Positions 35,517 through 45,294 of a stretch of DNA of 64,000 bases are shown here, piece by piece. Both the position numbers and the translations under genes were made by a program. Position 1 is the first letter of the stretch. Every line of letters begins with the position of its first letter. This DNA comes from Brachionus rotundiformis. Its lineage: Eukaryota; Rotifera; Eurotatoria; Ploima; Brachionidae. The notes under the pieces were generated by a model, which ran no database searches, was not told the DNA's origin, and saw nothing but the letters and a program-made list of their open reading frames with translations. The stretch spans positions 682,001 to 746,000 of the forward strand of contig JAESIW010000210.1 in assembly GCA_016802295.1 (NCBI GenBank). The letters are read 5' to 3'.

Positions 35517-36809
35517 ATGATTTACCAATACGGTGTTACCGAACTTTTAACCAACATAAAACTTACACTAGCCGAGAGCTTTCCGTTAATTTACGTAATA
35601 GGAGAAATAAGCGAAGTAAACCAAAACGCTAAATCTAAGCACGTTTACTTTAATATTACCGATGCCGAAGGCTCTTTATATTGCGTTTGCTGGCACAGTG
35701 TTGCTAAAAATTACAACATGCAGGCTTTTTCTGGTAAAGCGGTAAAAATTAAAGCTAAAATATCTAGTTTTAATAATTCTAAAATATATTTAAATGTAGC
35801 AGAAATTACCCTTAATGCAGAAGGCGTAAAGCAACAACAATTAGAAGAAAACAAACGCATTTTACAAGAAGCCGGCTATTTTAAAATGCAAAAAAATAAA
35901 CCTATTGCAACTTACCCTAAAACTATAGGCTTAATAACATCGTTAAGCGGTGCGGTATTGCACGATATTACCACTACATTATCTAATAAACATCCAGTAA
36001 AATTAATTATATACCACGCTAAAGTGCAAGGCGAGGGATCGGCTATAGAAATAATACAAGGTATTAACTATTTTAATACAATTAAAAATGCAGACTTTAT
36101 TATTATTGCCCGTGGAGGTGGTAGCGAAGAAGACCTTAGCATTTTTAACGATGTTAACCTAGTAAAAGCCGTGGCTACAAGTAATACTGCTATTGTTTCG
36201 GCTATAGGGCATCAACCTAATTCTACTTTGTGCGATATGGCAAGTGCGGTTTACTATGCAACGCCTACGGCATCGGTAGCTTGGTTGCCAAACAAAGCAG
36301 ATACTATAAACAATTTAGCTAATTATTACAATATAACTACATATAAACTAGCTAACTATATTAACACCCTAAATAGCCACATTGCTTTACTAAATAAACA
36401 GGTTTTTAGCCCTAGCAAATATATGCACTATACCGTTAGTAGTTTAAATAAAATAGATTACACCATTAACCGTAATATTTACCTATTACTTAATAACCAT
36501 AAAAGCCAAATAAATAAAATTAGCAGTGCCGTAAAAACGCCTGCAATAAGTGGTTATATTGGCAATTTACAACTAATTAGTTATAAAACCAACAACTTAA
36601 AAAATAATATTGTTAACCATATTAACAATATTAATTATTATAATAATATTGTAGAGAGTATGTCGTTTAAAAGCGTGTTACAACGTGGTTATTCGGTAAT
36701 TTACCAAAACGGCAAAGTGGTAGATAACATTACAGCAATAACCAGTGGAAATTATAGTATTCAAGCTAAAGACGGCACCAAGCAAGTAACCATTACATGT
36801 AAAAATTAA
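35517..36809 (+). CDS. xseA: Exodeoxyribonuclease VII large subunit
   Basis: 430 residues. N-terminal OB-fold (about 1-105; VIGEISEVNQNAKSKHVYFNI near 21), then the nuclease domain with YPKTIGLITSLSGAVLHDI near 135, IIARGGGSEEDLSIFND near 196 and SAIGHQPNSTLCDMASAV near 229, then a long coiled coil and a C-terminal part ending GYSVIYQNGKVV. It degrades single-stranded DNA with XseB, which is not in the window. Fourteen bases separate it from mutL. Confidence 0.93.
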   Translation: MIYQYGVTELLTNIKLTLAESFPLIYVIGEISEVNQNAKSKHVYFNITDAEGSLYCVCWHSVAKNYNMQAFSGKAVKIKAKISSFNNSKIYLNVAEITLNAEGVKQQQLEENKRILQEAGYFKMQKNKPIATYPKTIGLITSLSGAVLHDITTTLSNKHPVKLIIYHAKVQGEGSAIEIIQGINYFNTIKNADFIIIARGGGSEEDLSIFNDVNLVKAVATSNTAIVSAIGHQPNSTLCDMASAVYYATPTASVAWLPNKADTINNLANYYNITTYKLANYINTLNSHIALLNKQVFSPSKYMHYTVSSLNKIDYTINRNIYLLLNNHKSQINKISSAVKTPAISGYIGNLQLISYKTNNLKNNIVNHINNINYYNNIVESMSFKSVLQRGYSVIYQNGKVVDNITAITSGNYSIQAKDGTKQVTITCKN

Positions 36810-36822
36810 TATATAAATTTAA

Positions 36823-38769
36823 ATGACCAAAATAAAACTATTACAACAAAACCTTATTAATCAAATAGCTGCAGGCGAGGTAATAGAACGCCCTGCCTCT
36901 ATTATTAAAGAACTTGTTGAAAATTCGGTTGATGCTGGGGCTTCTAGCATAGAAATTTACATTAATAACGGTGGCAAAACCTTAATTACCATTAAAGATA
37001 ACGGCAGTGGTATGGCAAAAGATGATTTAGCTATGTGTTTAAAAATGCACGCTACATCTAAGTTAAATGCCAATAATTTATTTAATATTACATCTATGGG
37101 TTTTAGAGGCGAAGCCTTGGCTTCTATAGCATCGGTTGCTAAAATTGTAATTAGTAGTTTTGATAACACACTGCAACAAGGTTTTAGCATAATGGCACAA
37201 AACTCGGTAATTAATAGCAATATTACCGCAAGCAATATTAGGCAAGGCACTAGCATTACAGTTACAGATTTATTTTTTAGTACTCCGGCTAGGTTAAAAT
37301 TTTTAAAAGCAGACTCTACCGAAACGTTATACTGCTACGCCACCATAAAAAAATTAGCTTTAGCCAACGTTAATTGTAGCTTTAAAGTTTACAATAACAA
37401 TAAACTAGTATTTAACTACACCAGCATTGCTAACAACTTGCAACATAATTTACAGCAACGTTGTGCCAATGTTTTAGGGCAAAATTTTATACAAAACAGT
37501 ATATCTATTAACGAAACCAACGAACTAATAGAACTATATGGCTTTGTTTCTACCCCAACTTTTAACAATGCTAATGCTAATTTACAATATTTTAATATTA
37601 ACGGTAGATACATTAAAGATAAAATAATTAATAATGCTATTAAATTTGCATATAACGATGTACTTGCCAGCAACAAGCACCCTATTTTTGCTTTGTGGCT
37701 AAACATTAGCCCTACAGAAATTGATATTAACGTTAACCCAGCTAAAACCGAAATTAGATTTAAAGACGGCCAATTAATTAGGCAAATAGTGTATAAAACC
37801 ATAAAAAATGCCTTAGCTAATACCCAAAATGTAAACAACAATAGTTTTTTAGCTAACAAACTAATTAATGCCAGCGTTGGTGGTAGTGTACCACAACAAA
37901 CCAGCCAGCATAATAATTATGTACAAAGCAATTACGCACACAGTAATTACAAACATAGTAACGGCGTAATTATGCAAGAAAACTCATCGTATAAAAATAA
38001 GTACAACCCGCAACCTAAAACTACTAACAACAAAATGTATAAAGCTATTAGTAGCATAATAAACGAAATGCAAAACCAAACTTACCCAGAAACCCCAAAT
38101 AATACTGGCAACAATAATGTAACTAACACACCTAACGCAACTGCAACAACAGTTACTAACAACGTAAGCAATAATTTATTTAACCAAAATTACCCTTTAG
38201 GTTTTGCTAAAGCACAACTGCATAATAATTGGATTATTAGCCAAACTACAAATGGCTTTATTGTTGTAGATCAACACGCCGCACACGAACGCATTATGGA
38301 AGAAAAATTTAAAAAAATGTACCTAGAAAATAACATTGCCGTGCAAAATTTATTAATTACGCCTGTTATTAACCTAGACCCCGAAGATATTTTAATTTTA
38401 CAAGAATACAAAAACGAAATAAAAAATATGGGAATTTTATTTACAGTAACCAAACAATCAATTACTATTAACGCCCTACCAGTTTTGCTAATAAACAGCA
38501 ACCCTAATGCAATAATTAACGATATTATAAATAATATTAAAGATACTAACAGCATTACATCTGTGGCACAGCGTTTTAAAGTGGTAATATCTAAACTGGC
38601 TTGCCATTACAGTATACGCAGTGGCAGAGTAATGACCATAACAGAAATGAACGAACTACTTAGAGAAATGGAACAAACGCCCAATTATGCAGAGTGTAGC
38701 CACGGCAGACCAACCTTTATGGAAATTACACTAGCTAACTTAGAAAAATTTTTTGCACGCACCAATTAA
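36823..38769 (+). CDS. mutL: DNA mismatch repair protein MutL (endonuclease type)
   Basis: 648 residues. The GHKL ATPase domain has ELVENSVDAGASS near residue 29, IKDNGSGM near 57, and FRGEALASI near 93. A low-complexity Asn-rich linker spans about 345-450. The C-terminal domain keeps the endonuclease motif DQHAAHERIMEE near 485, ACHYSIRSGR near 590 and CSHGRPT near 625, so it is a nicking MutL as in bacteria without MutH. It couples MutS recognition to strand nicking. Close spacing suggests cotranscription with xseA. Confidence 0.95.
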   Translation: MTKIKLLQQNLINQIAAGEVIERPASIIKELVENSVDAGASSIEIYINNGGKTLITIKDNGSGMAKDDLAMCLKMHATSKLNANNLFNITSMGFRGEALASIASVAKIVISSFDNTLQQGFSIMAQNSVINSNITASNIRQGTSITVTDLFFSTPARLKFLKADSTETLYCYATIKKLALANVNCSFKVYNNNKLVFNYTSIANNLQHNLQQRCANVLGQNFIQNSISINETNELIELYGFVSTPTFNNANANLQYFNINGRYIKDKIINNAIKFAYNDVLASNKHPIFALWLNISPTEIDINVNPAKTEIRFKDGQLIRQIVYKTIKNALANTQNVNNNSFLANKLINASVGGSVPQQTSQHNNYVQSNYAHSNYKHSNGVIMQENSSYKNKYNPQPKTTNNKMYKAISSIINEMQNQTYPETPNNTGNNNVTNTPNATATTVTNNVSNNLFNQNYPLGFAKAQLHNNWIISQTTNGFIVVDQHAAHERIMEEKFKKMYLENNIAVQNLLITPVINLDPEDILILQEYKNEIKNMGILFTVTKQSITINALPVLLINSNPNAIINDIINNIKDTNSITSVAQRFKVVISKLACHYSIRSGRVMTITEMNELLREMEQTPNYAECSHGRPTFMEITLANLEKFFARTN

Positions 38770-38788
38770 CTGCTCTTGATTTTTTTGT

Positions 38789-38817
38789 TTACTGTTACTA
38801 TATACTTATAGTATAAT
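38789..38817 (+). promoter_or_regulatory. Possible promoter for the Bax-inhibitor-like gene
   Basis: TTACTG at 38789-38794, 17-base spacer, TATAAT at 38812-38817, in the gap behind mutL and about 68 bases before the start. Confidence 0.4.
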
Positions 38818-38885
38818 AGTATTTACAAAATACTTTGTTTTGTAAATAAAAGAGTAAAATAACTTTTTAATAGGGTACATGTAAT

Positions 38886-39593
38886 ATGAACAACAATCAA
38901 TCTAATTTGCAAAATAGCAACACACAAAGCAACTACGATGTTGCTTTACGCCAATACTTTGGCAAAATATACAACTACATGGGCTTTGGCTTGTTAGTTA
39001 CAGCCCTAATTGCATACTTTACCGCAAGCTCACCAACTTTACTAAAAGCTATTTACGGCACACCTTTACAATTTGTTGTAATGTTGGCACCTTTGGCTTT
39101 TGTTTTAGTTTTAAGCTTTGGGGTTAATAAACTACAAGCATCTACCGCACAACTATTGTTTTGGTTATTTGCTGGTACTATGGGTTTATCTTTATCTTCT
39201 ATATTTTTAGTGTATACAGGTGCATCTATAGTTAAAGCTTTTTTAATAACTGGTGTTACTTTTTTAGTTATGAGCATTTACGGTTATTCTACCAATAAAG
39301 ATTTATCACAATTTGGTACAATTTTATTAATGGGGCTTGTGGGTATAATAATTGCATCTATTGTAAATATTTTTACTAAAAGTTCTGGTTTAGAATTACT
39401 AATTTCGTTTTTAGGGGTAATTATTTTTACTGGCCTAATAGCTTACAATACCCAACGCTTAAAGGTTATATTTAACGATGGCTGGAACACCGAAAACGCT
39501 AAAAAAGCACATATAATGGGGGCTTTGTCTTTATATTTAGACTTTATAAACCTATTTTTAATGCTATTGCGTTTAATGGGGCAAAGAAGATAA
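38886..39593 (+). CDS. Bax inhibitor-1 family membrane protein (YbhL/YccA-like)
   Basis: 235 residues and seven hydrophobic segments spread over about 30-232, the pattern of the BI-1/YccA family. A soluble Asn/Gln-rich front (1-15) precedes YFGKIYNYMGFGLLVTALIAYF. The acidic last loop and YNTQRLKVIF near 190 fit the family. Bacterial members are pH-sensitive calcium-leak channels or regulators of membrane proteases such as FtsH; the role here is not settled. It is followed by a terminator at 39617-39651. Confidence 0.85.
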   Translation: MNNNQSNLQNSNTQSNYDVALRQYFGKIYNYMGFGLLVTALIAYFTASSPTLLKAIYGTPLQFVVMLAPLAFVLVLSFGVNKLQASTAQLLFWLFAGTMGLSLSSIFLVYTGASIVKAFLITGVTFLVMSIYGYSTNKDLSQFGTILLMGLVGIIIASIVNIFTKSSGLELLISFLGVIIFTGLIAYNTQRLKVIFNDGWNTENAKKAHIMGALSLYLDFINLFLMLLRLMGQRR

Positions 39594-39616
39594 TACTATA
39601 ATTATAAATAATTAAC

Positions 39617-39651
39617 AAAAATGGAGAGTGCTTTGGGCGTTCTCCATTTTT
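39617..39651 (+). terminator. Intrinsic terminator after the Bax-inhibitor-like gene
   Basis: Arms 39617-39627 and 39641-39651 (AAAAATGGAGA and complement), inner GTGC/GCGT pairing, and a T-run in the 3' arm continuing TATTTATAT. It ends 26 bases before truA. Confidence 0.85.
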
Positions 39652-39677
39652 ATTTATATAAACCACTAAAAATTTAA

Positions 39678-40439
39678 ATGATAAGATACAAAATTTGCAT
39701 AGAATACAACGGTTACAACTATAATGGTTGGCAACATCAAAAAAATGCACGCTCTATACAAAATACTTTACAACAAGCTATTTATAGCTTAACCCAACAA
39801 AACGTTATAGTTTACGGAGCAGGCAGAACAGACGCCAAAGTACACGCCTACCAACAAGTAGCACATTTTGATTTACCAAACCAATGGAACCTACACAATT
39901 TAGTGCATGGTATAAATTTTTATTTAAAAAATACGCAAATCTCTGTTTTTAACGCACAAATGTTTAACTTGCCAGATAATACAGACCCCGCAACGGTTTT
40001 TCATGCTAGGTATAGTGCTAAACAACGAGAATACATTTACAAAATAGTAAACAAACCCTACCCAGATGTACTGCAACAAAACTTAGCATGGTGGGTGGCT
40101 AAACCAATAAATGTTACACTAATGCAACAAGCTGGCAACATGCTAATAGGTACGCACGATTTTTCTAGCTTTAGAGCCAGCAACTGCTACGCCAAAAGCC
40201 CTATAAAAACTATTAATACACTTGTTGTAGAAAAACATAACAACAATATTAATATTACAGTTTCGGCTCCTTCGTTTTTATATCATCAGGTACGCAATAT
40301 AGTTGGGGCGTTAGTAAAGGTTGGCTTGCAAAACATTACACTAACACAATTTAACAACATACTACAAAGTAAAGATAGAAAAAAATCACCCGCCACAGCC
40401 CCTGCACATGGGCTATATTTTAACAAGGTTATTTACTAA
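39678..40439 (+). CDS. truA: tRNA pseudouridine synthase A
   Basis: 253 residues. Forms pseudouridine at tRNA positions 38-40. The catalytic Asp lies in GAGRTDAKVHAYQQVAHFD near residue 49, preceded by EYNGYNYNGWQHQKNARSIQ near 8; later YIYKIVNKPYPD near 118, HDFSSFRASNC near 155 and FLYHQVRNIVGALVKVG near 200 (canonical). It is full length. It starts right after the terminator, so it must have its own promoter, not identified here. Confidence 0.95.
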   Translation: MIRYKICIEYNGYNYNGWQHQKNARSIQNTLQQAIYSLTQQNVIVYGAGRTDAKVHAYQQVAHFDLPNQWNLHNLVHGINFYLKNTQISVFNAQMFNLPDNTDPATVFHARYSAKQREYIYKIVNKPYPDVLQQNLAWWVAKPINVTLMQQAGNMLIGTHDFSSFRASNCYAKSPIKTINTLVVEKHNNNINITVSAPSFLYHQVRNIVGALVKVGLQNITLTQFNNILQSKDRKKSPATAPAHGLYFNKVIY

Positions 40440-40528
40440 AATTATATAAAATTCTTTTAAATTTACAATGTTATGGTATTATTAATTGTATATCATAATA
40501 CAAACTTCTGTAACACCAAAGGAGCCAC

Positions 40529-42031
40529 ATGAAAACACTTTCTCTCATAAAATTTACACTTATTGCAGTTATATTAACAACTTTTGCCTTTGCAAAAACT
40601 AACTTTGTTATAGTACACACCAACGATACCCACGGTAGATTACTAGAAACCAAAGAAGTAATAGGCTTTGCAAAAATAGCCACCTATGTAGATGATTTAA
40701 AAAAAGAAAAAAAATACGTTTTATACTTAGATGCCGGCGATACTTTGCATGGCACATCTTTAGTAAATTTATCTAAAGGGGCTCCGGTTATAGAAATTTT
40801 TAATAAAATGAACATAGACGCAATGGCGTTAGGTAATCACGATTTTAACTACGGCCTAAAAGTATTACGTAAAAACATAAAAAAAGCAGACTTTGCTATG
40901 ATTGCCGCTAACGTGGTATTAAAAAAGAACGGTAAACCTATTACCAAAACCCATATTGTAAAAAAACTAAATAAAGAAGTTACAGTTGGCGTGTTTGGTT
41001 TAGCTACGCCAGAAACTGCTTATAAAACGCATCCAAAAAATGTAGAAGAACTAGAGTTTAAAGATGTAGTAGCCACGGCAAAAGAACAAGTTGCCGAACT
41101 AAAACGCAAAGGAGCAAACTTTATTGTAGCTGTAGTACATTTAGGTATAGATGAATCTACCGCAGAAAACGAACGTAGCACTATTTTAGCAGAAGTAGAT
41201 GGGCTAGACTTAGTAGTAGACGGCCACAGCCACACTAAGCTACCTAATGGCAAAATTGTTAAAAATTTAGTTATTACCCAAACTGGCGAATACGATAACA
41301 ACCTAGGCTACATAGATATAACCATAGATGATAACAAAAAAACCATTACCCCTAGTTTACTAGAAAAATCTTTTTTTAAAGATATAAAAGAAGACAAAAA
41401 AGTAACAAAAATTATTAATAAATACAAAACTAAGCAAAATCAATACTTAAGTAAAAAAGTTGCTAGCTTAAACTTTAATTTAGATGGTGATAGAAGCCTA
41501 GTGCGTACACAACCAACTAACTTTGGTACGCTAATTGCTACTTCTATAAAAAACGACTTAAAAGTGGATGTTGCTTTTGTAAACGGCGGAAGCATTAGAG
41601 AATCTATACCCGCTGGCGATGTTACTGTAAAAGATATTTTAACCGCATTACCATTTGGTAACAATGCAGTGGCAGTAGAAATAACTGGTAAAACTTTAAT
41701 GCAAGTTATAGAAAAATCTGTGGCTAATATTCCTAACTCGTTTGGTGGGCATTTACACTTTGCTGGCGTTAGCTTTACTGTAAATACTAAAGGTAAAACC
41801 AATACTTTATCTAACGTAGTTGTAGCAGGCAAACCCATAGATGTTAACGCAACTTACACAGTAGCCACTATGGATTTTTTAACCGCAGGCGGAGACGGTT
41901 ACTCTATGCTTAAAGGGGCAAAGGTTGTTGCATCATCAGACGCTATAGACCAAATTGTAGTAAGATTTTTACAAAACAACCCTAATTTAACCAATAAAGA
42001 TTTAGCCACTAAAATAAAAATTATTAAATAA
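40529..42031 (+). CDS. Periplasmic 5'-nucleotidase (UshA-like)
   Basis: 500 residues with a signal peptide ending near TFAFAKT (residue 24). The metallophosphoesterase domain has VHTNDTHGRLLE near 29, LYLDAGDTLHGTSL near 66, ALGNHDFNYG near 95, VVHLGIDE near 198 and DGHSHTKLPNGK near 230; the C-terminal nucleotidase domain has FVNGGSIRESIPAGDVTVKDIL near 347 and TMDFLTAGGDGYSML near 448. It releases phosphate from nucleotides or UDP-sugars outside the inner membrane, probably for nucleoside salvage. The box AAAGGAG precedes the ATG. It is less Asn-rich and more Lys-rich than neighbouring genes. Confidence 0.9.
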   Translation: MKTLSLIKFTLIAVILTTFAFAKTNFVIVHTNDTHGRLLETKEVIGFAKIATYVDDLKKEKKYVLYLDAGDTLHGTSLVNLSKGAPVIEIFNKMNIDAMALGNHDFNYGLKVLRKNIKKADFAMIAANVVLKKNGKPITKTHIVKKLNKEVTVGVFGLATPETAYKTHPKNVEELEFKDVVATAKEQVAELKRKGANFIVAVVHLGIDESTAENERSTILAEVDGLDLVVDGHSHTKLPNGKIVKNLVITQTGEYDNNLGYIDITIDDNKKTITPSLLEKSFFKDIKEDKKVTKIINKYKTKQNQYLSKKVASLNFNLDGDRSLVRTQPTNFGTLIATSIKNDLKVDVAFVNGGSIRESIPAGDVTVKDILTALPFGNNAVAVEITGKTLMQVIEKSVANIPNSFGGHLHFAGVSFTVNTKGKTNTLSNVVVAGKPIDVNATYTVATMDFLTAGGDGYSMLKGAKVVASSDAIDQIVVRFLQNNPNLTNKDLATKIKIIK

Positions 42032-42059
42032 TAACAAAGCTAAATATTAAAAATTTATT

Positions 42060-42117
42060 AAAAGCTTTTTATTGCATAACCACGCTTAAGTGCTAAGTTT
42101 TGTAGTAAAAAGCTTTT
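42060..42117 (+). terminator. Intrinsic terminator after the 5'-nucleotidase gene
   Basis: Arms 42060-42071 (AAAAGCTTTTTA) and 42106-42117 (TAAAAAGCTTTT), with an inner hairpin CTTA/TAAG in the 34-base loop and a T-run with GTTTTT directly after. Confidence 0.7.
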
Positions 42118-42205
42118 TTTGTTTTTAATTAGTACTTTTTTAAATAAAAAACTATATAACTAATAGTATCTAATAAAAAAAATAATACAAACTTTTAACT
42201 TTATA

Positions 42206-44629
42206 ATGATAAACTACAAATTTTTTGCTTTTATGTTAATGTTTTTAGGCGTACTGCTATTTAGTATTTTTGCCACATATAGCCCGCTAGAAGCCAGCTT
42301 AAACTCTACTGCTTTTATAGTAGATAATCATTGGCTTTACGCCATACGAAACTACACTGCAGATTTATTATTGCAAATTTTTGGTAAATCTATATACATT
42401 GTGCCAATAGCTTTAGTATTGTATAGCTATTTTGTATTTAACAATATAACCATTAAAAACCCAAGTATAAAAACATTTTGCGTAATAGTATTTTTAATAA
42501 CTGCACCAATAAGTGTATACACCTACATTAACCCTTATAGTGCGGGTTTAATAGGTTATTTTATAAGCATAAATTTACCGTTGCCTAGTGTGGTTAATCC
42601 ATTAATTTTGTTGCTTAATATAGTATTAATATTTTTAATTTTTAATAAAACCATTGCTTTTTACCTAAACACCCTTAAACAGATAAAGTGGGCTATAAGC
42701 ACTGCTTTAACCACCTTTAAAGCTAAAGTATATAACACGTTAAATAAAACTAACAATAACAACAAAGTAATTGTTACCCCAGATATTAACTATATTAACC
42801 AAGATATAAACAACAACAGCGAAATTGTTAATTTAAAAGACTACGAAGAAAAACACAAAGAAATTTTAAAAAATAACTTATTTTTACAACCATTAAATCA
42901 ACTTAATGCTAAATACAGCAACGCCAACAAACCTGCCGATACACAAAACTATAACAACTTAAACCAAAATACCAATAGTTTTGAACAAGATACTAATAAT
43001 ATTGCCAACCAAAACTTTAACCACAACCAAGCAAATACTAACGAACACAACCAATATAATGAATATAACGAACCAAGCGAAACCACAGAAACGCAACACG
43101 CTAATAACCCCGCAGTAGAAAATATAGATATAAACCGCCCCACCGGTAAAGAGCTTAATAAGTCTACCGTGGCAAATATAAGTAATGCGTTTAAAAATTA
43201 CTCTATTCCACTTAATTTACTAAAACTGCCCGCTGTGGCTTTGGCAGATGTTAGCAAAGCCGAAATAACCAAGCAGGCCACTAATTTAGAAAAAGTAATG
43301 AAAGAATTTGGTATTTTAGGTAAAATTGTTAATATAGTGGTAGGCCCTGTGGTTACTATGTACGAAATTACTATTCCAGCAGGTATGAAAACCACAAAAT
43401 TAACCAGCCTAGAAACAGATATTGCATTACGTATGAGTGCGTTATCGGTACGTATAGCCGTTATACCGGGTAAAGATGTTATTGGCATAGAACTACCTAA
43501 TGCATCTAGAAAAACTATTTATTTAAAAGAAATTTTACAAAGTGCAGCTTTTAGCAAAGCCAGCCAACAACTACCTATTACTTTAGGTTTAGATACTTCT
43601 GGTAAGCCAATTATAGAAGATTTATCTACCATGCCCCATTGCTTAATAGCAGGTACCACGGGCTCTGGTAAATCTGTAGGAATTAACACTATTATATTAT
43701 CTTTGCTGTATAAATTTTCGCCAGAAAAATGTAAATTAATAATGATAGACCCTAAAATGCTGGAGCTTTCGGTTTACCAAGATATTCCGCACTTAATTAC
43801 CCCCGTAGTAACAGACCCCAAAAAAGCCGTTGCTGCTTTAAAATGGGCGGTAAAAGAAATGGATCATAGATATTATTTAATGTCTTTATTAGGTGTTAGA
43901 AACGTTATTGGTTATAACGAAAAAATTAAAGATACTAACTTTATAAATCAAAAATTAAATGATTTACCAGAAGATCAACAAGGCTTAATAGAATTTAATT
44001 TTATGCCGTATGTTGCCGTAATTATAGACGAAATGGCAGACTTAATGCTAGTTGCAGGTAAAGATGTAGAAATAGCAGTGCAACGTTTAGCCCAAAAAGC
44101 CAGAGCCGCGGGTATTCATTTAATAATGGCAACCCAGCGTCCATCTACCGATGTTATTACCGGCACTATTAAAGCTAATTTTCCTACTAGAATAAGCTTT
44201 AAAGTTTCTTCTTCTATAGATAGCCGTACTATTTTAAACTCTAACGGAGCCGAACAACTATTAGGTAAAGGCGATATGTTGTATTTATCTGGCATGGGTT
44301 TAAAACGTGTGCACGGGCCTTTTGTTAGCGATGATGAAGTAGTATTAGTTGCAGATTATTTAAAAGCTATGGGTAAGCCTAATTATGTAGAAGACGTAAT
44401 TAGTTCGCCCATTGCATCTAACGATTTTGGTACAGATGATGAAGACGAAGAATTAGTACAAAAAGCTATAGAGGTTATTCAGTTAACTGGTAAAGTTTCG
44501 GTTAGTCATTTACAAAATAAACTGCGTATTGGGTTTAATAAATCTACCAGATTAATGGACTTACTAGAAGCCAAAGGCATTGTAGGACCAGACAAAGGTG
44601 CAGGAAAACGAGACATTTTTATAAAATAA
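42206..44629 (+). CDS. ftsK: DNA translocase FtsK
   Basis: 807 residues. Four hydrophobic segments in the N-terminal domain (about 5-150) anchor it at the septum, then an Asn/Gln-rich linker (about 190-310) and the motor: alpha domain, Walker A IAGTTGSGKSVGINTI near residue 485, Walker B VIIDEMADLMLVAGKD near 608, ATQRPSTDVITGTIKANFPTRI near 650, and a winged-helix gamma domain at the C-terminus (about 745-807). It pumps chromosome ends through the septum and activates XerCD at dif via KOPS sites. It is followed by lolA after 23 bases. Confidence 0.95.
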   Translation: MINYKFFAFMLMFLGVLLFSIFATYSPLEASLNSTAFIVDNHWLYAIRNYTADLLLQIFGKSIYIVPIALVLYSYFVFNNITIKNPSIKTFCVIVFLITAPISVYTYINPYSAGLIGYFISINLPLPSVVNPLILLLNIVLIFLIFNKTIAFYLNTLKQIKWAISTALTTFKAKVYNTLNKTNNNNKVIVTPDINYINQDINNNSEIVNLKDYEEKHKEILKNNLFLQPLNQLNAKYSNANKPADTQNYNNLNQNTNSFEQDTNNIANQNFNHNQANTNEHNQYNEYNEPSETTETQHANNPAVENIDINRPTGKELNKSTVANISNAFKNYSIPLNLLKLPAVALADVSKAEITKQATNLEKVMKEFGILGKIVNIVVGPVVTMYEITIPAGMKTTKLTSLETDIALRMSALSVRIAVIPGKDVIGIELPNASRKTIYLKEILQSAAFSKASQQLPITLGLDTSGKPIIEDLSTMPHCLIAGTTGSGKSVGINTIILSLLYKFSPEKCKLIMIDPKMLELSVYQDIPHLITPVVTDPKKAVAALKWAVKEMDHRYYLMSLLGVRNVIGYNEKIKDTNFINQKLNDLPEDQQGLIEFNFMPYVAVIIDEMADLMLVAGKDVEIAVQRLAQKARAAGIHLIMATQRPSTDVITGTIKANFPTRISFKVSSSIDSRTILNSNGAEQLLGKGDMLYLSGMGLKRVHGPFVSDDEVVLVADYLKAMGKPNYVEDVISSPIASNDFGTDDEDEELVQKAIEVIQLTGKVSVSHLQNKLRIGFNKSTRLMDLLEAKGIVGPDKGAGKRDIFIK

Positions 44630-44652
44630 AAATACAATAAGGGTACTACAAC

Positions 44653-45288
44653 ATGTTAAACAAATTTATACTAACTACCGCACTAATATTTAGCTTAGTT
44701 AATTTTATTAATGCTTTTACTTTAACAGCTAGCCAAAAACAAATTATACAAAATATAAATACTAAATATGTTACCTACAAAGCTATTAAAAGCCAATTTG
44801 TACAGATAGATGCTAAAGGCAACTCTACTATGGGCTGGTTTGTTATTAACCGCCCGCAAAAAGCCCGCATAGAATACCCACAATTAAATATTAGATTTAT
44901 AGCCAACGCTGGTAGCTTGTTGTTTGATGATTTAAACCAAGACCAAAAAACTATGTTACCCCTTGGGGCTTCGGTTTTTTCTTATTTGTTAGAAGAGAAA
45001 CAATCGCTATTAAGCAATAATGTAGACATTATTAATTTTAGCCAAAACACCGCAAACAATACCATTACACTTACATTAACTAGTAAGCAAAATCCGCAAC
45101 TTGGTACTTTAAGCTTAACACTTAACCAAAGCACTGCCTATATTACTGGCTGGCAAGTAAAAGACGCCGTGGGCAATTTAACCACAATAACGCTTAACAA
45201 CCCCATTTTTACTACGGTTGATATTAAAAACCAAGCAATTTTTAATGTTCAACGAGTACGCAACGTAAAATTTAATGATATTAAATAG
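44653..45288 (+). CDS. lolA: Outer membrane lipoprotein carrier protein LolA
   Basis: 211 residues. Signal peptide to about residue 21 (VNFINAF), then an incomplete beta-barrel with SQFVQIDAKGNSTMGWFVINRPQKARIEYPQ near 49, the usual LolA core, and GWQVKDAVGNLTTITLNN near 172. It ferries lipoproteins through the periplasm from LolCDE to the outer membrane. Lies just behind ftsK, a frequent arrangement in proteobacteria. It converges with the regulator gene with six bases between stops. Confidence 0.9.
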   Translation: MLNKFILTTALIFSLVNFINAFTLTASQKQIIQNINTKYVTYKAIKSQFVQIDAKGNSTMGWFVINRPQKARIEYPQLNIRFIANAGSLLFDDLNQDQKTMLPLGASVFSYLLEEKQSLLSNNVDIINFSQNTANNTITLTLTSKQNPQLGTLSLTLNQSTAYITGWQVKDAVGNLTTITLNNPIFTTVDIKNQAIFNVQRVRNVKFNDIK

Positions 45289-45294
45289 CGCTAA